From contig JASJYE010000005.1 in assembly GCA_030123645.1 (NCBI GenBank), positions 1 through 20,435 of the forward strand: a DNA stretch of 20,435 nt. The letters are read 5' to 3'. Positions 13,946 through 20,435 of this stretch are shown piece by piece. The stretch is from Candidatus Hydrogenedentota bacterium. Its GTDB lineage: Bacteria > Hydrogenedentota > Hydrogenedentia > Hydrogenedentales > GCA-2746185. The notes under the pieces are model-generated. The model was given only the letters and a program-made list of their open reading frames with translations. It had not been told where the DNA came from and searched no databases. Numbering within the stretch: the stretch's first letter is position 1; every line of letters starts with the position of its first letter. Position numbers and translations under genes: made by a program.

Positions 13946-16879
13946 CTATGGCCCTTCATCCTTGTCGATCCCCTCGGTCCGCCTCGTCTTTCGCTCAATG
14001 GCGCGCTTCTTCGCGGCCAGAAGCTCCTGCGTGTACGAGGAGCGACTCAAGGCCTCCGCTTTTTTTGCCGGCTCCTCCTCTCCTGCAGGCTGCAGCGCGT
14101 CGTCCAGCGCGTTGTCCGCGGACGCCGTCGTGGGAGTCGCCCCAAATGATGAAGGCGACGGCTCCGCAGCGGAATCGTAGCTCCGCTCACGCGCCGGAGC
14201 TGAGCGGTACACGCCGGTAATGGGCGCCGGCCGAGGAGCGGGCGCATGTACGAGGCGCCGAAGCCCTGGCACACGGCGCACGCCCCGCACAGACGCGTCA
14301 TAGATCGCCGCAAAGGGGATCACGACACGGCGGACAAAAATTTCCAAGGGGAATAGGCACGCGGCGATTGCAACGAGCAAGTGCCAGATGGGCGTGATGG
14401 CGGGAGCCGCCGCGAGCGTGTGCTCGAAAGGATTCTCGTCTTGCATCATCACGCGGCCCCCGCCCGTCGAGGCGATCTGCTCGAGTAGGGGCAGGTTGCT
14501 CGTCGCGTATTCGTATTCCGGCGAATACCCCAGCGCCAAGCCCGCGGGAATGCTGCCCTGTGAACCGTCTTCACGGTTGTAAAGGATATTGATCATATAC
14601 AGGCCGCTCTCAGCGAGAGGGAAGGTTGCTTCATAAATTCCGGGTGCGGTCTGCGGCAGTTCCAGCTCAATTTTTCGATAATCCGGCCCCGGTCCCGTCA
14701 CGGCACCGCGCGGGCGAAGGAAATTGATGAAGCGCCCCGAGTCGTCGACGGCGTCGATTTTGACATAGCCCCGGCCGTCCCGCACCTGCGTCTCGACACG
14801 GAAGTTACTAGGCGCCAACTCCCGCGTCGCCCAGCGGACCGTTTGCGACCAAAAACGGCTAAAGCCCTCCCAACTCAGCCAGGGCGCGGCCCACCGGTTG
14901 GTGACGTCAGAGGTGAAGGCAACCGATTTCCCCAGCCCGTAACGCCAATGCGCCAGGATCGGATCGCCTTCATGCGAGACGAGCGGCACGGTCGCGTTTG
15001 CCTTCGGCGTCGTCACGACGTAGCCGAGAAGATCCGGGATGCCCGTCTCCGCGAGCCCGTACAGCAGCTCCGAATCGTGGTTGACCTTCGGCGTAAACGC
15101 CTTTTCAATCAGCAGGCCCCGCTTGACCACGGACGCCTCCTTCGTAAATATCTGCGGGAGGTTCTGCGGATCCGTCACGTAGTAAAACTGGCCCCCGGTC
15201 TTCTCAGATATCGAGCGCATGACGTTCATATCGCTCGGGCTATGCGGATTGATGCACACAGTGCTGACGGCGATGCCGGCGTTCTTGATGTCGTTCACGA
15301 GACCCCGCGGCGGCGCGCCGGGGTCGCCGTCTGAAATGATTATCATGCGCTTGGCGGCGGCGTCGGCGGACTTCAGCGCGTCGTACGCCATCTTCATCGT
15401 CGGTCCGAAGCCCGGCATGTCCCCGATATTCTGCGTCCCCTTGCGTATCGCTTTTCGCATGCTGGACTTGTCGCCCACGGGCGCCATCGGGTGAATCCAG
15501 GAGTCGCCGCCCTGCCAGTGGTAAGCCAGCATGCCCATAAGATCCTGCGAGGACAGGACATTGAGCGCTGCAAGGCTGATCTCACGCGCCCACGCGTTGC
15601 CGTCGGGAAATTCCATCGTGTGCAGCACCAGCGCCAACGCTCCCCGCGGAAGGATTTTCCGTTGTTTGATGTCCATATCCACAGGCAGCGCGCTTTCGAG
15701 CGGCGTGTCCAAGTAGCCCCCCGCGCCGAAGGAGTCCGGCCCGCCGATCATGATTAGACCGATGCCGAGGTCGCGGACCATCACGTCCATACTACGCAGT
15801 TGGTCCGCAGTCAGGTCGGTGCTACTCACATTCGACAGGATAAGCGCATCATAGTTTTGAAGTTGGGCGAGCGAAGTCGGGATCTCGGCCGGCGAAATGG
15901 TTTCGACCTGAATACCTTCCTCGATCAGGGCAGGCCCAAGATACAGGCTGTGCTCCGGGTCGGACTCGACATACAACACACGCGGCTCACCGTGCACAAT
16001 GGTAAAGGCGCGCCCCGAATTGTTCTCGGGAATCGTGTCCGACTCGGATTCAATCGTCACTTCATATTCGTAGAAACCGGAATTCGCCAGCTCCTGCGTC
16101 AGCACAAAGGTATTATCACCTTTCTGCAGGCTCACCCGCTGGGGCGCTAAGAGCCGGCGCTCGGAACCGGCGCGCTGAAACACGCGCAGCGTCGCCTCGG
16201 TATCCTGTTCAGCGCTAGCGACTATCCGCAATTGAAACGGTTCATTGGCCTGAACGCGGTTCGGCGTGGAGACGGCGCGCAGACGGACATCCTGGCCCTC
16301 TTGCGTGCGGAGCGGGACGGTGTTCACCTCCACGCCCCCGGCCTGTGCCAACTTGACCTCCTCGAGGGCCGTGCCGCGCGTTTCATTGCCGTCGGAGTAA
16401 ACGACAATCCGTTTCATGTGCCCCTGGGGAAATGCGGCGAGAGCGAGCCGGATGGCAGCGGCGAGATCGGTCTGCTCGCCCCCAACGTACGAGAGAATAT
16501 CGCGGAGGCCTAGCGTGGAATCGACGCTGAGCTCGATGCTCGCGTCCTCACCAAACACGATGACGCCGGCCTTGTCCTTCTCCGTCATGAATTCGTCGGC
16601 GACATTGCGGACCCACTGAGCCGAAGCGAGGCGTTGCGCCTCGGAAATACTGTCCGAGTGATCTAGCAGAAAAAAAACGGCGAGGTCGTCATTTATACGG
16701 ACCAACTCCATGCCGGCGAGCGCGGCGATTAAGCATAGGAGGATTACCATACGCAGGACAATAGCCGTCCACTTGCGTCCGGTCGACAAGGACTGGATTC
16801 GCATGCCGATCCAAATGGTCCACGGCACGGCAACGAGCAAGGCGAGCGCCCACGGGAATGCGAATCTCGGCCACTCCAT
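13946..16879 (-). CDS. 977-aa membrane protein with VWA, GATase-like and second VWA-like domains
   Basis: A large membrane-anchored protein. Order seen: two N-terminal transmembrane helices (about 9-25 and 38-57); a VWA domain with MIDAS motif DHSDS (73-77) for metal binding; a beta-sandwich stretch; a GATase-like domain (PRVLYVESDPEHSLYLGPAL to MIGGPDSFGAGGYL); a second VWA-like domain where the MIDAS position reads LHTMEF and so lacks DxSxS, but which keeps MIIISDGDPG; a C-terminal transmembrane region (IWHLLVAIAACLFPLEIF); and a charged tail ending near LLAAKKRAIERKTRR. The ATG at 16879 overlaps the NHL gene stop by one base (TAATG). Such proteins usually pair with a MoxR ATPase, encoded just downstream but broken here. 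Function beyond this association is unknown. Confidence 0.88.
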   Translation of the reverse strand: MEWPRFAFPWALALLVAVPWTIWIGMRIQSLSTGRKWTAIVLRMVILLCLIAALAGMELVRINDDLAVFFLLDHSDSISEAQRLASAQWVRNVADEFMTEKDKAGVIVFGEDASIELSVDSTLGLRDILSYVGGEQTDLAAAIRLALAAFPQGHMKRIVVYSDGNETRGTALEEVKLAQAGGVEVNTVPLRTQEGQDVRLRAVSTPNRVQANEPFQLRIVASAEQDTEATLRVFQRAGSERRLLAPQRVSLQKGDNTFVLTQELANSGFYEYEVTIESESDTIPENNSGRAFTIVHGEPRVLYVESDPEHSLYLGPALIEEGIQVETISPAEIPTSLAQLQNYDALILSNVSSTDLTADQLRSMDVMVRDLGIGLIMIGGPDSFGAGGYLDTPLESALPVDMDIKQRKILPRGALALVLHTMEFPDGNAWAREISLAALNVLSSQDLMGMLAYHWQGGDSWIHPMAPVGDKSSMRKAIRKGTQNIGDMPGFGPTMKMAYDALKSADAAAKRMIIISDGDPGAPPRGLVNDIKNAGIAVSTVCINPHSPSDMNVMRSISEKTGGQFYYVTDPQNLPQIFTKEASVVKRGLLIEKAFTPKVNHDSELLYGLAETGIPDLLGYVVTTPKANATVPLVSHEGDPILAHWRYGLGKSVAFTSDVTNRWAAPWLSWEGFSRFWSQTVRWATRELAPSNFRVETQVRDGRGYVKIDAVDDSGRFINFLRPRGAVTGPGPDYRKIELELPQTAPGIYEATFPLAESGLYMINILYNREDGSQGSIPAGLALGYSPEYEYATSNLPLLEQIASTGGGRVMMQDENPFEHTLAAAPAITPIWHLLVAIAACLFPLEIFVRRVVIPFAAIYDASVRGVRRVPGLRRLVHAPAPRPAPITGVYRSAPARERSYDSAAEPSPSSFGATPTTASADNALDDALQPAGEEEPAKKAEALSRSSYTQELLAAKKRAIERKTRRTEGIDKDEGP

Positions 16880-17838
16880 TACGCCAGCATCTCCAACGGG
16901 AAACGTTGAATACGGTGATTGTCCGTGTCGGCCACGAATACATCGCCGTCCTCCGATACCGCTACGCCCCGGGGCGAGTTGAACTCGCCCGGCGAACGCC
17001 CAGGGGCCCCATACGCGGCGGCGAAACCGCCATCAGGATCGAAGCGGCTGATTCGGTGCGACCCATACTCGCAGACGAGTAAGCTGCCGTCGGGCGCGAC
17101 GGCAATATCATGCGGAAACTTCAGTTCGCCAAGTGCCTCGCCGGGTTCGCCGATGACTCGCAGCAACTCACCCTCGGTGTCGAAGCATTGCACACGATGG
17201 TTGGTCGTATCTGCGACGTAGAGCACCTCCGAAGGCCCCATCGCGATTGCCATGGCCCGGTTAAACTGACCCGCGTCCCCACCGTGCGAGCCCCATTGCC
17301 GAAGATAGCTCCGATCCGAGTCGTATACCTGGACCTGCTCAGCGTCCTCGCCGTACTCGGAAATATAATAAGAGCCGCTCGGCGATTGGACGATACCGGT
17401 TGGATACACAAACTGCCCATCGCTCTGCCCATACGAACCCCACTGCTCGAGCAGCTCCCCCTCGGGCGAATATTCGAGAATGCGGCTGTAATGCGTGTCC
17501 GGGATCAGTACGCGCCCGTCCAAGCCGAAGCCCACGGCCGTCGGCGTACCATTATCGAATTCGGGGACCTTCCACATCCCCAGAAAGACACCGTCGCGGT
17601 CGAAAATTTGCACACGCCCCGTCGTATCGACGACATACACACGATCGTCATGCACGCCGATCGCACGGGGCCGAAGGAAGGAGCCGTCGCGAAGACCCTC
17701 ACTCCCCCATTGAGTGACGCCTGAGTTTGCCGAGCTAAGCGACGCGCTGCACGCCTCCAAGGCGCATCCGGCACTCAGCACAAGAAACTCGCGTCTTGTT
17801 AGCCCACTTACCCGCACGCGCAGACTCCGTCGGAACAT
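16879..17838 (-). CDS. NHL-repeat beta-propeller protein with Tat signal
   Basis: A 319-aa exported protein. The N-terminus has a twin-arginine signal (TRREFLVLS, Arg15-Arg16), followed by cysteines that could be a lipid anchor (LSAGC or LEAC), so it is exported folded. The rest is about six NHL blades with the recurring pattern of a WGS/G-rich turn, FxxPxGIAV, VYVADTxNHRIQxFD (clear at VLYVADTTNHRVQCFD and DVFVADTDNHRIQRFP), forming a six-bladed propeller for protein or ligand binding. The ATG at 17838 is preferred because it gives a compact Tat signal; an in-frame ATG at 17901 would add 21 residues, partly repeat-derived. Neither has a clear ribosome binding site. It precedes the VWA gene with a one-base overlap, so the two probably work together. 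Confidence 0.85.
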   Translation of the reverse strand: MFRRSLRVRVSGLTRREFLVLSAGCALEACSASLSSANSGVTQWGSEGLRDGSFLRPRAIGVHDDRVYVVDTTGRVQIFDRDGVFLGMWKVPEFDNGTPTAVGFGLDGRVLIPDTHYSRILEYSPEGELLEQWGSYGQSDGQFVYPTGIVQSPSGSYYISEYGEDAEQVQVYDSDRSYLRQWGSHGGDAGQFNRAMAIAMGPSEVLYVADTTNHRVQCFDTEGELLRVIGEPGEALGELKFPHDIAVAPDGSLLVCEYGSHRISRFDPDGGFAAAYGAPGRSPGEFNSPRGVAVSEDGDVFVADTDNHRIQRFPLEMLA

Positions 17839-17844
17839 AGATGG

Positions 17845-17968
17845 CCGGAACCACCGGTTTGGTAATTGGCACAGAACGCCAAAGAGGCGCCCGCATCGCA
17901 TACCAAGCCGGTGGTTCCGGTACGAAATCGGACGTTCCGGCCGCCATTTACGAGACCGGACGTTCCGG
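17845..17968. repeat. Cluster of four 19-bp dispersed repeats in the NHL gene leader
   Basis: Four copies fill the 131-bp gap upstream of the NHL gene. In plus-strand terms: 17845-17863 is inverted (CCGGAACCACCGGTTTGGT); 17902-17920 is ACCAAGCCGGTGGTTCCGG; 17922-17940 is ACGAAATCGGACGTTCCGG; 17950-17968 is ACGAGACCGGACGTTCCGG and begins one base after the stop codon of the preceding gene. The first two are a variant pair (GTGGTTCC core, ACCAA end) in opposite orientation, so they could pair into a hairpin in the mRNA just before the NHL start. This could act as a processing, attenuation or stability site; that role is inference. Confidence 0.85.
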
Positions 17969-17969
17969 C

Positions 17970-19613
17970 TCAGGGGGTTTCCGGTTCGAGTGACCCGAAG
18001 TACTGACGGACAAACTCCTTCGAGCCCTGTGGGATTTCCTCTTGCGTAAGGGCCTGCTCGGCCTCTTGCTTCATCTCTATAAATGCGCCGGCGATAAATT
18101 CGGCCGTCGGTTCCTCGCCCGTCTCCGGCGCAGTCCGCTGCAAAATGTCCGCCAGCATCTTGCCCTTCGTCAGCGGACCCTTCGCCAGCGTCGGTTTCAG
18201 GCCGACGTCTACCTCAGGAATCTCGCCCAGCCGGTTGCCCCTTCCCCGGCCCGGTCCCATAAGCCCAAGTCCAGTACCGCTACAGCCGCCGCAACTGCCC
18301 ATACCCTCGCCGCTTCCACCTGAACAGGAGCCACAGCATTCCCCGCTGCCGCTGCTGTCGCACTGCCCAGCTTCGCCCTTCTTCGTTCCGCAGACGCGAC
18401 AATACTTGCTCGGTCCCATAAAGTCCTGCTTCCATTCCTGGAGCGAGGCCATCACGACGTCCATCTGCTGCAACTGCTCAAGAATGGACTGCAGATCCTC
18501 AAGCGACAACTCGATGGCCTCCATCGCTTCCTTGGCCGCGTCCATATCGCCCGATTCGATCGCCGCACTCGCCTTCGCGAGGGCCTCGGCCAACGCGGCG
18601 CCCAGTACGGTCTTCGAGCCCAGCATTTCAGAGAGCTTCTTCAGGTCACGGCTCATCTCTTTGAGTTCTCTTTCGGAGAGCTTACCCTCGCGCAACTTTT
18701 TCGCTAGTTCGCCGGCCTTCTGCGCCGCGTCCTTCATGCGCCCTTCCTGGAGCGCACTGGCCAGCTCACGGGCCATCCCAAGCTTGTCCAGGCCGGCGGC
18801 AAGCTTCGGCATCGGATTTTCCTCCGCCAAACCCTGCCGGCGCCGTTGCACTTCGTCAGCAAGATTCGCCAGCCGCGCCATCGCCTGCTTCTCCGTGATG
18901 GCCTCCGAGGCCAAGCCGTCCGCAAGGCCGTCAATCTCCGCGGTCATATCGCTCAGCGCGCCCTCCGCGTCGCCCAGTTTCTCCTTGAGCGGCTCAGCGG
19001 CGGAACGGATCCTCTCGACTCTGATCGCGACGGCCTGCTCACGAGCCGTCGCCTCGGCCTGCCGCTCGCGGTGCCCCAAGACATCGAATTCGGGAAGGAG
19101 TGTGTAGGAAAGGCCAAGTAATAGAAGCGGCACGTACACCCATCGTGTCGCGCGTGACGATACAAGCGGAAACTGCCGGCGCAGGTCCAGTCCTTCGAGA
19201 CGTCTGCGCGCGTCGGCATGGACCGCCTCGACCATTGCGCCGTCGGCCTTTGCAAGCTCCAACGACGTCGTCAGCCGCTCTCGAAGGCCCATCTGGGTAT
19301 CCGCAGCAAGCGCCGCGTCGAGCAGGGTCGGGCGATTTCGGATGGCCCACGCGGTCGCGAAGAAATACGCGGCGCCGATGAGGCCAATTGCCGGATAGGC
19401 CGCATCACCGAGTTGCGGGAACAAACGCGACAGAAGCACCCAGAAACAGGCCGCTGTCGCACTTAGCAGGAGCGCCGTTACCGTATAGCTTACCCAGCGA
19501 CGCAGCCCGAGCCGAAGCCGGATCTTTTTGAGTGCCGCGACCAGCGGATCGCTCCCGCTTGGCCCCTGGTCTTCCCGGCGCCGGAACGTCCGGCCTCGTA
19601 AAAAATGGCCCAT
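17970..19613 (-). CDS. Coiled-coil membrane protein with cysteine-rich segment (DUF4175-like)
   Basis: A 547-aa protein of a type often found beside MoxR/VWA operons in Planctomycetes-like bacteria; the DUF4175-like label is tentative. It has two transmembrane segments near the N-terminus (about 41-63 and 72-91) and a third at 158-172, then a long alpha-helical, probably coiled-coil region (about 182-400) rich in Ala, Leu, Glu and Lys. A glycine/cysteine-rich segment (405-444) has eight cysteines, including YCRVC and CGGC pairs, that could bind metal. The C-terminal part ends EEIPQGSKEFVRQYFGSLEP. The ATG at 19613 has GGAGG seven bases upstream. Residues 5-11 (LRGRTFR) are encoded by a copy of the 19-bp repeat. 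It is the first gene after a predicted promoter. Confidence 0.85.
   Translation of the reverse strand: MGHFLRGRTFRRREDQGPSGSDPLVAALKKIRLRLGLRRWVSYTVTALLLSATAACFWVLLSRLFPQLGDAAYPAIGLIGAAYFFATAWAIRNRPTLLDAALAADTQMGLRERLTTSLELAKADGAMVEAVHADARRRLEGLDLRRQFPLVSSRATRWVYVPLLLLGLSYTLLPEFDVLGHRERQAEATAREQAVAIRVERIRSAAEPLKEKLGDAEGALSDMTAEIDGLADGLASEAITEKQAMARLANLADEVQRRRQGLAEENPMPKLAAGLDKLGMARELASALQEGRMKDAAQKAGELAKKLREGKLSERELKEMSRDLKKLSEMLGSKTVLGAALAEALAKASAAIESGDMDAAKEAMEAIELSLEDLQSILEQLQQMDVVMASLQEWKQDFMGPSKYCRVCGTKKGEAGQCDSSGSGECCGSCSGGSGEGMGSCGGCSGTGLGLMGPGRGRGNRLGEIPEVDVGLKPTLAKGPLTKGKMLADILQRTAPETGEEPTAEFIAGAFIEMKQEAEQALTQEEIPQGSKEFVRQYFGSLEPETP
19581..19599 (-). repeat. 19-bp dispersed repeat at a gene 5' end
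   Basis: On the minus strand ACGAGGCCGGACGTTCCGG is read in frame as codons 5-11 (LRGRTFR) of the coiled-coil protein. Its orientation relative to the gene is opposite to that of the copies inside the ATPase and permease genes. Confidence 0.85.
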
Positions 19614-19951
19614 TCATCGTCCTCCGGCTCGTCCATTCGCGCTACCTCTCACCGCAGCACCGGGTATCTCTTAGAGACATTGTAGTCCTCGCTTGGGCTT
19701 CTCGCAAGCGGGCGCCATCCACACCGAGATTTCCCATATGAACCGCTCGCGACCTCCACAGGCGGATTCGCTACTAGAATAGGTGCATCGTTCAATGGTG
19801 TCAAGACGGATTTCGCCATCCTTCTCACCTTTTGAGGCCGTTCACGGCTGTGCCCCGCAATTCAATGGATCGTGTAGTATTCATGTGGCTTGACTCCATC
19901 CATAGCGGTGATGAAGACCGCCTAAACGAGAGAGTTCAAGCAGTCTAGAGG
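19614..19951. other. 338-bp non-coding gap holding the cluster promoter
   Basis: Apart from the predicted minus-strand promoter at 19679-19707, nothing identifiable is seen here. Small frames exist on both strands but lack ribosome binding sites and familiar sequence. No hairpin with a T-tract and no tRNA-like structure was noticed. Confidence 0.6.
19679..19707 (-). promoter_or_regulatory. Sigma70-like promoter for the large minus-strand gene cluster
   Basis: Reading the minus strand, TTGCGA (19707-19702) and TACAAT (19684-19679) are separated by 17 bp, close to the TTGACA/TATAAT consensus. A transcript would start near 19672 and leave a leader of about 59 nt before the ATG at 19613, with a GGAGG site at normal distance. 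It is the best candidate found for the gene run that extends to 1906. Confidence 0.6.
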
Positions 19952-20248
19952 ATGAAGTTGCTCGGATCGAGATGGGACATTCCACCGGTGTTTCTTTGTC
20001 GAGCCCGAGATGGCTTCGGTCCTCGTGGTAATACGCCAAATATGCTCGAAGTATTCGGCGCAGATGAAATTATCGTCCTTCAATGGCCGGAAGGCGGCAC
20101 CCTCGAAGGGACCATCACCGGCGCAGGCCAACACGGCCCAGATGAGCTGACCATAGCCCTCGGCGGGACCATCTCGATCCAGAACTACTACGAAGATGGG
20201 CGGCAAGCTGGCAGCGCCACGGGCCTCAGCCTGAAAGCGAAGGCGTAG
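19952..20248 (+). CDS. Hypothetical protein, possible RTX-like fragment (doubtful)
   Basis: A 98-codon plus-strand frame. The second half (MLEVFGADEIIVLQWPEGG, then DELTIALGGTISIQNYYEDG) recalls the ends of RTX/hemolysin-type calcium-binding units, where a line of the form DTI..PEG..DDLVI..GSITIKNYF is common. No GGXGXDXUX nonapeptide is present, so at most it is a remnant. The first 30 residues look unlike a protein start. GAGG touches the ATG with no spacer, so initiation there is unlikely; an ATG at 20042 also lacks a ribosome binding site. A frame on the opposite strand (19922-20206) competes and is equally unsupported. Confidence 0.3.
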   Translation: MKLLGSRWDIPPVFLCRARDGFGPRGNTPNMLEVFGADEIIVLQWPEGGTLEGTITGAGQHGPDELTIALGGTISIQNYYEDGRQAGSATGLSLKAKA

Positions 20249-20435
20249 TTCGCTCTAGAGAGGAGCTTGGCCGCGTACTTCGAAGCTACTATCGAGAAGC
20301 CGCCTGATCGCCTCCCCTCGATTCAATTCGGCACCCCCTTTCCAGCTTTGCTAACGCGCGCGATCACTTGCCGGAGTTTAGAATTGTTGGCGTTGATTTG
20401 CCCCGCGTGCCTACTTACCCGTATCCCGCACTTGA
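20249..20435. other. Non-coding window end, nothing recognised
   Basis: These 187 bp contain no ORF with protein-like features, no repeat copy and no structured RNA that I can identify. A gene beginning or ending beyond the window edge cannot be excluded. Confidence 0.5.

Noticed and set aside
13780..13950. Target-site duplication around the second poly-T element
   Set aside because: The flanks share only short, gapped similarity, not an exact direct repeat.
18145..19107. 320-codon plus-strand frame, serine/alanine-rich
   Set aside because: It is the antisense of the coiled-coil region; the composition is that of a mirrored Ala/Glu/Lys-rich helix, not of a real protein.

Overview
This is a GC-rich bacterial window, probably from an uncultured Gram-negative organism of the Planctomycetes/PVC or Candidatus Hydrogenedentes kind. 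That assignment is inference. It rests on the layout (MoxR, BatA-like and VWA proteins beside paired ABC-2 permeases and an NHL protein with a Tat signal), the many TTG/GTG starts, and the abundance of small intergenic repeats. No rRNA, tRNA, CRISPR array or transposase is visible.

Layout. (1) 19-1645, plus strand: a two-gene unit of a TlpA-like thioredoxin and an exported PDZ protein. (2) 1646-1905: a convergent gap holding a near-perfect 19-nt inverted repeat. (3) 1906-5289, minus strand: a three-gene importer (lipoprotein solute-binding protein, two-domain permease, ATPase) of the iron/thiamine/phosphonate superfamily, with overlapping genes. (4) 5312-9882, minus strand: an ABC-2 transporter of one GldA/NatA-like ATPase and two paralogous, internally duplicated permeases, with a repeat element inserted between the permease genes. 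(5) 9873-13779, minus strand: a large exported membrane protein, a BatA-like C-terminal fragment and a truncated MoxR ATPase. (6) 13946-19613, minus strand: a 977-aa VWA/GATase-like membrane protein, an NHL beta-propeller protein and a coiled-coil, cysteine-rich membrane protein, with a good sigma70-like promoter upstream. (7) 19614-20435: mostly non-coding, with one doubtful ORF.

From 19613 down to 1906 every gene is on the minus strand and most junctions overlap or nearly abut, so much of this is probably one long transcription unit. MoxR ATPases usually act with VWA, DUF58 and BatA-type proteins on envelope or protein-complex maturation. The NHL protein, coiled-coil protein and ABC-2 exporter would fit an envelope role. 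The exact function is unknown.

Three things stand out. First, moxR stops after about 98 codons and runs out of frame straight into the C-terminal part of a BatA-like gene; the rest of moxR, the BatA N-terminus and any DUF58 gene between them are missing. Second, at least ten copies of a 19-bp quasi-palindromic repeat (type ACGAGACCGGACGTTCCGG) are scattered between genes and also in frame inside proteins, three of them in one ABC ATPase. Third, a roughly 200-bp AT-rich element with poly-T/GACAGGAT ends sits between the two ABC-2 permease genes, flanked by an 11-bp direct repeat that looks like a target-site duplication.
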